64,000 bases of DNA from Flaccisagitta enflata (GCA_965153355.1 OZ231126.1:69068001-69132000), one strand, 5' to 3'; counted from the stretch's first letter, positions 23,316 through 34,975 are shown. Notes: generated by a model from the sequence alone, not told the origin. A program made the numbers and translations.

Positions 23316-23909
23316 AGTAGTCCACGACATAAGTAATCCAACAAAATTCAACTTTGAACAATATTTTCTTGCATCTGGCCATATTGGCAACACCAGTCCA
23401 GGTCAGGGCAGGCATACATCGGTTAGCGCTGTATTAGCATCACCAGTCCGCATGTGATATCATTATTTTCTTGACAGGAACGATCTCATTTAAAATCATA
23501 TGCAATATTATGTCAGTCCCTTTGTATTAATAGATTATATCTTACGTCTTCTGGATCCAAAAACTCTTTGAGGGGATAAATCTTGGTGAATTGCGTTAGC
23601 AGGCCTTGGACCTTTTTCATCCACTGGCGTTTTTTCAGTCAAGTTTTTTCATGTCTTGACAAGTATGTGTTTGAAAAGATGCATGACAGAGAAAAAAAAT
23701 CTCAATTCATTTCCCAATTTTAAAAAGTGACTGGTCATCTTCAAATTGCTCTCATTTCTAAACGCATTAAGCTACTGGGACGGGTGTGGACTCAAATGGA
23801 AGATTTTTTGAAGCTGTCTCCAGATCTTACCAATTTTCCTTACTTATCTTTTACCAAAGTGAGGTTATTCGTGTTTATAGGTGAGCTAAGACTTATGCTC
23901 CAGGTAGTA
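23316..23909. mobile_element. partial or decayed E-family element
   Basis: The right end reads AGGTGAGCTAAGACTTATGC then TCCAGGTAGTA (to 23909). The interior shares GTCATCTTCAAAT, CTCATTTCTAAACGC and AGATTTTTTGAAG words with E2 and E3. A left end near 23316 (AGTAGTCCACGACATAAGTA) is only a weak mirror but lies at the expected ~590-bp distance. Confidence 0.5.
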
Positions 23910-23984
23910 AGTGCCTTTTTTTTTCGGTTTGAATGTCATATGCCCTACAAATCTTGAAGTGGATGTATTTGTCTACACTATTGT

Positions 23985-24196
23985 GCCATTCAAGGTATTT
24001 TTTTTGGCAAGAACGTCGCACCCAGCAAGATTATAAGTAGTTGTTTCAGTTTCTTTCCTACACACTTGGCAGGTGTCGTCATCTCTATTCTTGATGTCAT
24101 GAGAGGCCAAATGGGGTGGATTTGATTTTGGAGTGCTATCAGGGGCCAAAATAGTCCTTAGCGAACTGACTTTGGGAAGGGATTTTAAGGTACAGA
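23985..24196 (-). pseudogene. non-LTR retrotransposon 3' fragment (CCHC-like C-terminal motif)
   Basis: The minus strand encodes DDDTCQVCRKETETTTYNLA then GCDVLAKKN. The spacing Cys-x2-Cys, E-T, a position where His is usual (Tyr-Asn here) and Gly-Cys-x-x-Leu-Ala fits the C-terminal zinc-finger-like segment after the reverse transcriptase in some animal LINEs. Only about 65 residues remain. The expected His is not visible, and the sequence meets a pogo-like MITE at 24197. No RT domain is nearby. Resemblance is by motif memory, so confidence is moderate. Confidence 0.4.
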
Positions 24197-24381
24197 TACA
24201 GTTGAATCCCGCTCTAGCGGATTTCAAGGGACCAACAAATCTTACTTGTTTTGCAGCCTGGGAATTCTATTATTGGAATATAGGAAATAGAGAAAAGAAC
24301 TGGTTGAAAGGACCAAGAATTAGTACCTGTCATAGGCGGTTTTCTGTAAAAGCGGATCCGTTAGATTGGGATGCAACTGTA
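24197..24381. mobile_element. pogo/Tc1-like MITE 1
   Basis: Ends TACAGTTGAATCCCGCTCTA and, on the other strand, TACAGTTGCATCCCAATCTA, continuing into (A/G)CGGAT. The length is 185 bp, with TA at both outer edges. The terminal inverted repeats match the 27.8-kb MITE. No transposase. Confidence 0.85.
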
Positions 24382-26046
24382 CTTGATTTGATATCAAAAT
24401 ATTTAGAAAATAACCCTTCTTTCCTTCGGGATATCGGCCTTTCGTGGCCGATACCAAAAAAAAACAAAGGAAGGGAAAAAAGAAGAAGAAGAAAACCGAG
24501 AACGGAATAAACTCAGAAAAAGCTTTTCAGAAAGACACAGACAGATTTGGGAGAGACGCATATGAATCGATTTCCAATTTTTGAAACAGGAAATTTCTTT
24601 CGTCAGTTTTGCAGTATAAATTATTCTTTGCTCAGTGATGAAAAAAAATTGATTTTTTCTTCTTTGGTTTTAAGATTCGAGTCCGAGGAAAGAGAAAAGT
24701 CCGCCTTTGGAACTTTGGGTGCTGCATTACAAAAAAGAAAGGAAAAGGCTCAGTAGTCATTCAACCAATGCTGAGTTTATAATGGCAAGAGATTTTAGTC
24801 CGTCTGACGTAGTTAACTAAAAAAATGAAAACAAGCCCTATCAGGTAATGAGTCGTCCTGACCGTGTCCACTGAATAACGCGCTAAATATTTTTGACATA
24901 TAGAGGAAGGGAAAGACGGTCAGTCAGATTTCAAAATGGTTCACCAAACAAGCCTCACAAAACTAGTCTCTTTAATTATAAATGTATAACATCGCCGCCG
25001 AAAACTGCGTATTTTGAATAGGCGTTTCAGACACTCAGGCGGATTGATGAATTTATGGAGATACGAGGAGTTATCTAAAAAGACATTTCAAACAATCACA
25101 TTGGACCTTAGATTTGACTCTCTAGACCTCTAAAATGACAAAACCTTGAAAAATCAACATTTAGACTGGACCTATTGGATCAATGGACCGACGAACAGAA
25201 AGATAGAATGACTTTGAAAATCACATGGCTCACTAGAGCAATATTGACAATTTCGATTATCCAATTCCTTGCAATTTTACTTTCATACACTGCTCCGTAG
25301 CCAGAACACTTGTAAAATACATTTAGAGACATCCACTAGGTATAATATCAAGTGAGTAGTGTTGTCGGGAAAAAAGTGGAAGTCAGTTTTTGACTTTTTG
25401 ACACATTCGAGAAAAACAGGGTTTTCATTTTGGGTCTCATATGGGTGAATGAGCCCTCCAATGAAATTCATCTAAAAAAAAATTCTTCCCTTTTAAAGAT
25501 GGTTTCCAAGCAAAAAAGAATCGACGTAGACAGTTTTTTTTATCATACAGTGTTTAAATCTATTTTCCAAAAAGTGATTTTGTACATTTTCTCAGATCAA
25601 TCACAAGCAAAGACCATCCTATTAGGTTTTATTTGACCCATGCAATTGATTTTTAGCTTGTAGAAGGCATTTCCACAAATTACGGGTTTCTTTAAATTGG
25701 GTTGGCTTGATTTCTGGAAACTTATTCAATGTGTCTGGTTGATATTCTGAAAGGAGAGGAGCAGCAAATGCATTAATGTGCTTGCGAACGTAGTAGGAAG
25801 GCTAGAGATGACATAATAACACAAAATAATGACAGAATATGACATCACCTCCTTGCCATGATGACTGAATGAGGTAATAAAAGTCGCTGATGTTTATGAC
25901 ATGGGTGCGCAGCTTCATTACAGCCAGTTATTTTCAACAAAGTTATGGGACCCATTTTTTGACTGATTAAAATGTTTAAAAAATGAAAAAAGAGAAAACT
26001 TGCTCCTTGTTGAGTCAACTAATGATGAAATTTAGGCTCTCCATCC
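24382..26046. other. intergenic, no gene seen
   Basis: AT-rich. Weak family-C-like wording near 25110-25200 (GACCTCTAAAATGACAAAAC, GGACCGACGAACAG). The small ORFs lack motifs. Confidence 0.5.
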
Positions 26047-27096
26047 TTGGAACTGTTTTGTCTGAGATGGGGTTCCCCAGCTTCTGGCCAGCCCAAATTT
26101 TGATATTTACCGTTTTTACTTCTGCCACTTTATGCTGCGCCGCCTGCGCCTCTTGCCGCTGCCGCTTTGCCACTCTGCCATGCCTGCTGTACCACCTGTA
26201 CACATGCCACCTATGTCGCTGCCGCTCTGCCACCTCCTGCCTCTGCCGCTGCTGCCACCGCCACCTCTGCCTCTGTCTTTGCCTTCACCTGCCGCCTCTG
26301 CCTCTGCCTCTGCTGCCTCTGCCGCCTCTGCCACTGCCTCTCTTCCGCTCTCACTCTGCCTCTGCCACCTCTGCCGCCTCTGCCGTCTCTGTTGCCTCTA
26401 GCCCCACTCCTGCCGCCTCAAGCGGCCCTCTGCCCGCCCTCTGCATGCTTCACCACCTCTGCCGCCTCTGCTGCCTCTGCCGCCTCTGCCAATGCCGCCT
26501 CTGCTGCTGCCACCTCTGCCGCTGCCGCTGCCGCCTCTGCCGCTGCCGCCTCTGCCGCCTCTGCCGCCTCTTCCGCCTCTGCTGCCTCTGATGCCTCTGC
26601 CGCCTCTGCCTCCTCTGCCACTGCTGCTTTTGCCGCTGCCGCCTCTGCCGCTGCCGCCTCTGTCTTTGCCTCTGCCTCTTCCTTTGCCTCTGCCTCCGCC
26701 ACCTCTGCCTCTGCCACCTCTGCCGCCTCTGCTGCCTCTGCCGCCTATGCCGCCTCTGCCGCCTCTGCCGCCTTTGCCGCCTCTGAAATCAGCAGCAGCA
26801 GAGGAATTAGCGTAATGCATTTGGGAAGGTGTTACTGCTTTTGTTCTGCCCCTATTGCTGCTGCCAACGCTGCCACCGCCACCGCTGCCGCTTCTGCAGG
26901 GGAGGCAGCGGCAGCAGAATTTTTGAAAGTAGAGGAGATTGCAATACTTATTTACCTCTGCCGCTATCGCCACTGCAGCAAGAGCAGAACAGCAAAGATG
27001 CTTCTGCCGCTGCCTTTGCCGCTGCCGTAACCCCTATACTCTGGGTCCCAGAGGCTGACAAAGATTGGTCTCTTTGGAACTGTTTTGTCTGAGATG
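26047..27096. repeat. GCCTCT/GCCGCT hexanucleotide block between 23-bp direct repeats
   Basis: About 900 bp of GCC-TCT/GCC-GCT repeats (about 26110-27030) lie between two copies of TTGGAACTGTTTTGTCTGAG then ATG, at 26047-26069 and 27074-27096. A 287-aa Ala/Ser-rich ORF (26167-27030) and Leu/Pro or Gly/Arg ORFs in other frames all follow from the repeat. The Ala/Ser frame keeps no stop for 287 codons, but a hexamer repeat allows that by itself. Confidence 0.8.
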
Positions 27097-27231
27097 TAAT
27101 AGGGTAAGAAAATTTGATAATTCTCTTTCATGTGGCCCCAAGCAGGATGCTCTACGACAAATATTTTTCACGCTATAATTTTTTAAAGATTTATCTATGA
27201 AAAACTCAAATTGAACTTTTTTCGATTTATT

Positions 27232-27702
27232 ATGATTTTGAATAGGATCAATAAAGGAGTGTATTTTTGTTTGTCTGACTATGCAAATACAGGAAAACAT
27301 ATTTATGAGCATGGCTGCTCATCTGTGAGGGTGTTTTTGAGCATCTTAGCTCATGTAGCTCATTTAGCTCAGTCTTTTTTTTTGCTGAATCTAAATGCAA
27401 TAGATGAATAAATATTCTGATACTTGTTTAAGCAAGCACATTCAAGAAAGCATGTCAGTGAGCAGAGCTGCTCATCTGTGAGGATGTTTTTAAGTATTCT
27501 AGCTCATTTAGCTCATTTAGCTCATTTAGCTCATTTAGCTCATTTAACTTAATCTTTTTTTCTGATTTTTGATAATATGAATAAAAGTTTTAATCAGGCA
27601 TGCAAATACAAGAAAGCATTCCAGTGAACATAGCTGGATATCTGGTTGAGTGATTTTTAGTATTTTAGCTCATCTAGCTCATTTGGCTAGGTTCTATTTT
27701 TC
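27232..27702. repeat. ~150-180-bp tandem repeat (3 units) with nested AGCTCATTT 9-mers
   Basis: Units begin near 27232, 27382 and 27561. Each carries a GCAAATACA/AAGCA-type box, GCTGCTCATCTGTGAGG (weakened in unit 3), GTTTTTNAGTATT, a run of AGCTCATTT 9-mers, then a T-rich spacer. The number of 9-mers differs between units and is largest in the middle one. Confidence 0.8.
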
Positions 27703-27760
27703 TTTGATTTTGACCAATGCCTACGACTTTGTTCCTTATGGCGACAGTCGCCGTTACTGG

Positions 27761-27941
27761 TACAGCTGAACCCCTCTCTAACGGACCCGTCACCAACGGA
27801 ATTTTGCCTACAACATATGCAAATTCATGGCCCCTTCAAGTCAATTTCTTTTATTTCCTTTGTTGACAATAACAGAAGTCCGCCAATAACAGGCAAAAAC
27901 TGTTAATCCCCTGAAATCCGTTAGAGCAGGGTTCAACTGTA
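27761..27941. mobile_element. pogo/Tc1-like MITE 2
   Basis: TACAGCTGAACCCCTCTCTA then ACGGA at the left, and TACAGTTGAACCCTGCTCTA then ACGGA on the other strand at the right. The length is 181 bp, the same family as 24197-24381. Confidence 0.9.
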
Positions 27942-28105
27942 TAATACTAGCGCAGCCTGGATTATAAGCATCCTTCATCTGTCCATTTGCTTTGCGTATA
28001 CTAAGTCGGAGCTCTGCCGTCTTAGCGCTCATTACTATTGGAGAACGAGAAATTTTGATGAAATTCAACTTTGAGTGTTGCATAGGTGGTATTACAAAGC
28101 AATGT

Positions 28106-28917
28106 GAAAGTTGAAACCATATTGCCCTTACAAAAGGAGGCCAGAAGTCTCCAATTTACAATGGATGAAAGCCTTGCAAGCTTTCAATGGTGTTTGCTCC
28201 GGATTGCTCGCAACTATCCTTTATCAAAGACAAACAAAATACGATGCTTACCTGACAAAACTATCAGCTTGACTGCATACCTCATTGATATAGGGTCAGA
28301 CAGGCCTATACCATTTAGTATACACAAAATATCTTACAAAAGTAACTATCCAAGTTTACTAATGTACTAGTGGAAGTACTGACACAAGCAATATCAATTA
28401 GAAAACCATACTCTTAGAGGCAAGACTCGAGGTACAACCATACGGGACCGCCGGCATTCTCTACCAAGGAACTGATACTTATGAAAGTTGAAACAACATT
28501 GCCCTTACAAAAGGAGGCCAGAATTTTCCAATTTACAAAGGATGAAAGCCTTGCAAGCTTTCAATGGTGTTTACTCCGGATTGCTCAGAACTATCCTTTA
28601 TTAAAGACAAACAAAATATGATGCTTACCTGACAAAACTATCAGCTTGACTGCATACCTCATTAGTATAGGGTCGGACAGGCCTGTACCATTTAGTTTAC
28701 ACAAAATATCCTACAAAAGTAACTATCAAAGATTACTTATGTACTGGTGGAAGTACTGACACCAGCAATATTGGTTAGAAAACCAAACCCTTAGAGGCAA
28801 GAATCGAGGTACAACCATATGGGACCGCCGGCATACTCTACCAAGGTACTGATACTTATGAAAGTTGAAACAACATTACTCTTAGAAAAGGAGGCCAGCT
28901 TTCTCCAATTTACGGAA
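28106..28917 (+). repeat. 377-bp tandem repeat (two full units plus a stub)
   Basis: Units start GAAAGTTGAAAC at 28106, 28483 and 28860. The first two are 377 bp with a few percent differences, and the third stops after about 58 bp. Unit 1 has an open frame of 94 codons (28086-28370) with a peptide such as DESLASFQWCLLRIARNYPL. Unit 2 keeps most of that peptide but has a stop. Because 377 is not a multiple of 3, the units cannot form one continuous protein. Confidence 0.9.
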
Positions 28918-29174
28918 AAATGGATACCAAGGGACCCACAATTTTTCTTTCTGTTGATGACAAATTCCTATAGGAAAGAAAAACGTAGGAAATAACGTAG
29001 GAAATAAAAAGAAATGATATCAAGGACCGAGATTTCATATTCATTGTAGGCGGATAGCCATTACGCAATCCGTTATAGGTAGTTAGTACAACTACGAAAA
29101 TGGTTTCTGATAAAAATGCAAGCATACGGGGTTCACACGCGATCCTAAAAATGTCCATCTTGTTCAAAAGTATT
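28918..29174. other. intergenic, nothing seen
   Basis: No repeat or coding signal recognised. Confidence 0.45.
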
Positions 29175-29887
29175 TACCCGATCATCCACCTGAGTTGTCG
29201 GATTCTGTTAAGCTTTTACTCTTTAATGCTTAGAGATATAGATTTGATCAAGTCTTAAAGAGTATAGATTGACATTTCTTGTATCAAAATTTCAGCGATT
29301 TTGGTCGAGTAGTTTGTCTTTTACACAAATTTGTAGTGCCACAAGTATTATCCCATCTTAAAGATTTTACATAAGAAATAAGGAATTCTGCTTGCCTTCA
29401 TTTTTATTTTTTTTTTCACTATTCATATCATAGAGACAAGATTGATCTGAAATAAAAGATAAACTATTAAACTATTAAACTATTAAACTATTAAACTATT
29501 AAACTATTAAACTATTAAACTATTAAACTATTAAACTATTAAACTATTAAACTATTAAACTATTAAATTATTAAACTATTAAACTACTTCAAAATTTTCC
29601 CTGATTAAAGCCCTTTTTGTATTGATGGCGTATATGATTCAAAAAGAATTGCGATGTTAATTTGCACAGTTCCTGGAATTTATTGGAAAATCTGCTCAGT
29701 CTTGAAATGAAAGCTTTTACTTCAAATTCATGTTGAATACAAACTACTTGACCAAAATGGACGAAATTTTGACACAAAAAATGTCAATATATACTCTTTA
29801 AGACTGGATCAATTTTAAATACATGACTTTTAGCACCTGTGAGTAAAAGCTTAACAGAATTCGAAAACTCAGCTGGATGACCCGGTA
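29175..29887. mobile_element. fold-back element with octanucleotide array in its loop
   Basis: Left-arm words TACCCGATCATCCACC, TTCTGTTAAGCTTTTACTC, AGTCTTAAAGAGTATA and GGTCGAGTAGTTTGT are mirrored in order at the right (GAGTAAAAGCTTAACAGAA, TATACTCTTTAAGACT, ACAAACTACTTGACC), ending GGATGACCCGGTA at 29887. The centre of symmetry (~29531) falls inside the AAACTATT array at 29459-29586. No coding capacity. Confidence 0.8.
29459..29586. repeat. (AAACTATT)n octanucleotide array, about 16 units
   Basis: Almost perfect 8-bp units with one AAATTATT variant. It is placed at the dyad of the surrounding palindrome. Confidence 0.97.
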
Positions 29888-30047
29888 TCATCTATTTTGG
29901 TTAGATTTAGCGTTTTGGGTTAGACTCAGAATAGAGGTTCGCTAAGTTAGTTTTGCTAAATGGAAAACTAGGAGCGATGCGCGTAGTAACTTGTCAGTGA
30001 GGGCTCACAAGGTCCTCTTCCATATTTTTCAGTTTGTGTATAGTGAG

Positions 30048-30420
<373 letters not shown>

Positions 30421-30700
30421 TACATACTACATACAAACTACATACTACATACTACAACTTCATACTACGTACCTTCATTCTACATAACCACATACTACAT
30501 ACTATATACTAAAACTTCATACGACATAGCTACTTACTAAAACTTTATAACATGTGTCCAAAAAAAGTTGACAAAATACCAAAAGTACCCAAAATACCCA
30601 AACATGCCCAAAAATACCCGAAATACCCGTAAATAACCAAAAACAGCTGAAAACACCCAAAAATACTCAATAGTACTTAAAAATATCTGAAAGTATCCTA
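30421..30700. repeat. degenerate CATACTA and ATACCCAAA short tandem repeats
   Basis: CATACTACATA-type units to about 30550, then ACCCAAAATACCCAAA-type units to about 30700. Confidence 0.7.
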
Positions 30701-30934
30701 AATTAACTAGAATAACTTAAGTACAGTTAAGCTTCACTAGAAGGCATCTCAAGGGACTGGTTCATTTCATGCCTTCTTGGCGGGGTGCCTTATAGCCAAT
30801 CATGCACATTTCTGCACCATACTGAATACATTCAAATATGCTTTGATCATTCTATCTTTGGGTTTGATACACAATCAAATAGGCACAGATGGATGCTAGG
30901 AAGGGCAACAAAGAATTTGGATCTTCATCTTTTT

Positions 30935-31060
30935 AGATGCGTCATTGCATCTCTATAATAGGGTCTGCCTGTCGGTCCGTCAGTCCGTCCATCCGTCGGT
31001 CTGTTATGCCTCTTCTGATATCATGCAAATGACGCATCGAGCTGCCCGCCTGGGCTTGTT
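30935..31060 (+). mobile_element. family A repeat, GATGCG subfamily, short copy
   Basis: Hairpin AGATGCGTCATTGCATCT (30935-30952), CTATAATAGGG, a (GTCS)n tract, distal box ATGACGCATC (31029-31038), end GGGCTTGTT. The distal box is the exact complement of hairpin positions 2-11. Confidence 0.85.
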
Positions 31061-31256
31061 GCAAAAAGTAAACAGTTGTTGTTATCATCATTCATTAACC
31101 AGTTCGCCACCTGAATTACCATGAATGAGACTAGAAAAGTGACTACAGTGCTTAGTAACACAAACTTCATTGGCTTTTCGACTTTTCTCTCTTCTTCTTC
31201 ATCATCATCTCCTTCCTCTCCCTTTCATTTCACTTTGTCTGTTTCTTTCACTTCCT

Positions 31257-31430
31257 CTTCATCATAATCATCGGTGCTCCTCTTCATCAAAATCATCGGT
31301 GCTCCTCTTCATCATAATCATCGGTGCTCCTCTTCATCATAATCATCGTTGCTCCTCTTCATCATAATTTTTTGTCCTCCTCTTCTTCAAAATCATCGGT
31401 GCTCCTCTTCATCATAATCTTAAATGCTCA
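31257..31430. repeat. 25-bp minisatellite (about 6-7 units)
   Basis: The unit contains TCGGTGCTCCTCTTCATCAT then AATCA. TCGGT starts at 31271, 31296 and 31321. Ser/His-rich ORFs are artefacts. Confidence 0.9.
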
Positions 31431-31744
31431 TCTAAGTTTGTCAGATGCTCTCAAAGCGAGCAAAATATTCACCAAACCCTATTTCATGCGCTGTAGTGAA
31501 ATTTGCCTTATAGGCGGGTGCCTTATATGGCCATCAACAAAGGAATAAAGATAAAAAGCTGGGGACTTTTCAAACTGCCTTGATGCAAGGATTTTGCCAT
31601 GGTGCGCTCTAGATGAAGCCTGACTGTACCCTTATATATACCTGAGGTAAATTCTTTAGTACCCTGGAAATACCCATACCTATAACTACCAAAACTAATA
31701 GCAGCTCAAAGGCAAGAAGTGTGCCTATGGCACTCTGCAAATTC

Positions 31745-32360
31745 TGCTTAAGTAGTGCAGGATGGTTGGGAGAGGGAGCAGGGCGGCGCTCCTATGGGGA
31801 TTTAAGTCCTGTAGAACACAGTAACGGTCCGTCCATCCATCCGCCCGCCCATCTGTCTCATTAGTCAGCCTGTCCGCTCCCCGCCCCAGCTCCTTTCCTT
31901 CATCCTCAGGGTTTTCACCATGGGGCTCATCCTGATTCCAAATTCTTGCCAAACAGCCTAACCAAGCAATATGGCCTGCACCTACAAAGTGGCCCAAATC
32001 TCAGCATCATGCATACAAATTAAGCAAAATGTCCCAAATCCATACCATACCTTGCCAAAACCCAATCCTTTGCCTGAGGTGTATCATTTTGCCCTTTAGA
32101 CCTATATTGGGGCCTCCTGGCTGGCCTGGCTTGACCAGATTTAAACATTTCTCGCTTGGAATTTGGGCTATTGAGTGTTATTTAAACATTTTAGACTAGA
32201 TATGGAACACATTGCTAAGATTTGGGCTAGCTGACAGAACTTGAATCAGAATAGGTTCTAAAGGACACAAAGCCCTCCTGATGGGGCAGGGGGGGACGGA
32301 CGAACGGACTTACGTACCAAAGGATGGACAGACAGATACCCCCTGTGTTCTACAGCCAAA
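31745..32360. mobile_element. family C element 2, decayed core
   Basis: Left: GGAGCAGGGCGGCGCTCCTA then AAGTCCTGTAGAACACAG and a GTCCATCC tract. Right: a GGACGGACGAACGGAC tract, then ACCCCCTGTGTTCTACAG. The core holds diverged GATTTGGGC/GCCCAAATC-type units. Confidence 0.65.
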
Positions 32361-32365
32361 AAAGT

Positions 32366-32473
32366 CATAATTTTAAAATGTGACAGATCGACCTACTGAC
32401 TGACCTACCAAGCAACCTACTGACTTACCGACCGACACAGCAAGGTGTAGAGTCGCGGGCACGCGACTAAAAA
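32366..32473 (-). mobile_element. family A repeat, truncated copy
   Basis: A GACCTACTGACTGACC tract, then CAAGGTGTAG and hairpin AGTCGCGGGCACGCGACT (32451-32468) with AAAAA. The AACAAGG end is missing. Confidence 0.7.
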
Positions 32474-32649
32474 CACCTAATTTTGAGGGAAAAACATCTC
32501 AATCGTATTTCACAGAAAACTGCATTTAACAGCAATGCTCAACAAATACTGGGAAAAGGCCCAATCATGAGAACGCAAAATTCATATGATAAGCATGTAG
32601 AATTGGATGATGACTACACTGATGCTGATTGTTTTCCTCTCCTTGTCTC

Positions 32650-32920
32650 TCTTGTTGTTGTTGTTGTTGCTGTTGTTGTTGCTATATATGTTGCTGCTGT
32701 TGCTATTGTTGTTAAGTTGTTGTTACAGCGGTTGTTGAAGCTGATGTTGATGCTGTTGTTGTTGCTGCTGTTGTTGCTGTTGTGGGTGCTGTTGCTGCTG
32801 TTGCCGCTGTTGCTGCTGTTGTCGTTGTTGTTGCCATGGTTACGCTGCTGTTGTTACTACGTTTTGCTGTTGTTTCCTGTTATTGTTTTCATTGTTGTCG
32901 CTTTCGGTTGTGTTACGCAA
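32650..32920. repeat. degenerate (GTT/GCT)n array
   Basis: GTTGTTGCTG-type triplets with substitutions. The 155-aa Val/Leu ORF that enters it is an artefact in its second half. Confidence 0.85.
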
Positions 32921-32972
32921 TACAAGAGGTCAGGTCCGGCTCATCGATGATTTGCCGGCCCATCTTATTGGG

Positions 32973-33115
32973 ACCGCCCGCCCGCCCGCCTTCCGTCCGC
33001 ACGCCCGCCCGCCCGCCCGCCTGTCCGGAGCCGCCTGTCCGCCCGTCGCTGTCCGCCTGTCTGGTCGCCTGGTCTGTCGCCCGCCCGCCCGCCCGCCCAC
33101 CGCCCGCTATTGCCC
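32973..33115. repeat. (CCGC/CCCG)n GC-rich tract
   Basis: CCGCCCGCCCGCCTGTCC-type sequence, strongly C-rich on this strand. Confidence 0.85.
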
Positions 33116-33254
33116 CGTAATGCATGAGTAAAAAAATGAAATGAGCAAACATTTTAGATACTTTTTGTATGTTTGCAGTAGTTGAGAAGGTTGTGATAGG
33201 TTGATGCCCTACAACCTGCCCATGATCGATTACTGTGATCTTTGGGTGTCACTT

Positions 33255-33480
33255 GTGTTCTTTTTCTTATTGTTGCTGTTATTGTTGTTATTGTTGTCTT
33301 GTTTTTTCATGGTTGTTCTCATTGCTGTTGCCTTTGCCAGTTATCGCTTGCATTGCTGTTGTTCTGTTGTTGTTCCCCATGTTGTTGTTGTTGTTCATGT
33401 TGTTGTTTTTGTTGTTGTTCTCATTTTTATTGTTCTCTGTTCTTGTTGTTGTCGTTTGCGTTGTTGCTTAATGTTGTTTT
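33255..33480. repeat. degenerate (GTT)n array
   Basis: GTTGTTATTGTT-type triplets, more decayed than at 19.7 kb. Confidence 0.8.
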
Positions 33481-34937
33481 ACATTGTTTCTTTTTTCTTT
33501 TTTTGCAGCTGTTTATGGGTTTTTTAAAGAATCTTGTTAATTTTGCCTTTGATCCTTCCTAACTGCGCACAAAACATTTAATGCGAGAATATCTATGTGC
33601 TGTTTATTTTTTTCCTGGTGTCTGAGGGCGTCGTCATGGAATAAAAACGAGAACAGATATGGAATTACCAGGCTTTGGAGATACAAGTGGTAACTTGCCG
33701 GCTCAGTTACCGCGGCCTGGTTTGTCCACGGCAACCCTATCTTCTGAGCTTCTTTAACACTGACATTCTTTACCCTATTTTTCTGAAAAGTTAACCCAAG
33801 GACAGTATTGGCTATAAATTTCTAAACATCACTTCACTAGAAACTTTTGATATCGCTTGGGCTCTTATTTCACCCATGTATGAAATCCTGACACAGCCTT
33901 TTTCGCTCATTTCTCTAAGGGACCAAGCGATGGTGACTTCCCTACATAACAATCGAGTATTGAATGAAGCTTACAGATGCCTCTCCCATGGCTTGTCCAT
34001 TTGTACACTTCTGTTATTTTGATAATATACCAATAAAGGCGGCACTCGCCGGCCGGAAAAAAGTCGTAAGACTTATAGCAAGGTCGTGAAAAAAACTTTT
34101 TTCGGTCACTTTTGGATCAATTTTTTGCATCAAAAAGTCCGCTATGGACCAAAAAAATGGTCGTATATGCTTCTTGGAGCCTCACAACATTCCCACAATA
34201 AGAAATGGTCCGCAGTTGGACATTTTACTGCATGGAAAACAGTCTGTACAACGAGGAAAGCCGGTGATCGAGTAAATTGTGCATGAGAATAATTCTAAGC
34301 GAACATTTTTCAATTTTTGTCTCCGATACAGTTATGGAATTTAGATCATTTTTTTTACCAAATGTCGTTATAATGATGATAACTGACTGTGAAAATTTTT
34401 TCCACCATGATTTTTACAATTTTGTCACCCTAAGCCTTTATCACCTGAGGGTGGTTGGGTGACAAAAGAAATCTTAAAAAATGCAGGAGGAAGTTTATTA
34501 TTTTTTTTAAAGATACTTTCCGTTGGAAACAAGCTATGAAATTTCAATTGTAGTCGTGGAACATGTTCAACTACTTGGCTGTCAATTCTTATGGTTCTAA
34601 GCCAATTTAAGCATCGATTTCTCTCTCTGGATGAAAAATGCTGCAAAAGGCATTTCTTTAAAAAAAGATTTTTGGCTCGTGAACAACAAATCGTGAAATG
34701 GACAAACTTTTTTACTTCTAAACATACGACGTGTAGATATAGTAATTTACACTGTCGTATGTTTTTTGGATTTTCCATATTTTCATTTTCTATGCAACAA
34801 TATTACGGTATATGGGTCAGGTGGATTTTTTTGCTCTGCCAAAAGCGACAAAATGAAACAACATTTGCCATTAGTAACGTTACCGGGACAGATGCTCAGC
34901 CTGTATTTGATAATTTGGGCTTATATTATCAAAATCT
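33481..34937. other. AT-rich intergenic, no gene recognised
   Basis: A small stem TTGTCACCC / GGGTGACAA lies at about 34422-34464. ORFs of 60-137 aa have no motif. I see no coding exon. Confidence 0.5.

Positions 34938-34975
<38 letters not shown>

Larger units (their letters stand above)
30722..31628. mobile_element. Tc1/pogo-like element carrying nested repeats
   Basis: Left end TACAGTTAAGCTTCACTAGA, right end (other strand) TACAGTCAGGCTTCATCTAG. The interior includes two GTGCCTTATAG/GTGCCTTATAT boxes near each end, a family A copy and a 25-bp minisatellite. No transposase ORF. The ends match only partly, so the boundaries are moderately supported. Confidence 0.5.

Noticed and set aside
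26167-27030. 287-aa Ala/Ser-rich ORF
   Set aside because: It follows the GCCTCT hexamer, and five other frames are also open. No domain, no splice or start context.
29459-29586. Telomere-like or interstitial telomeric repeat
   Set aside because: AAACTATT is not a known telomere unit and it sits in the loop of a fold-back element.
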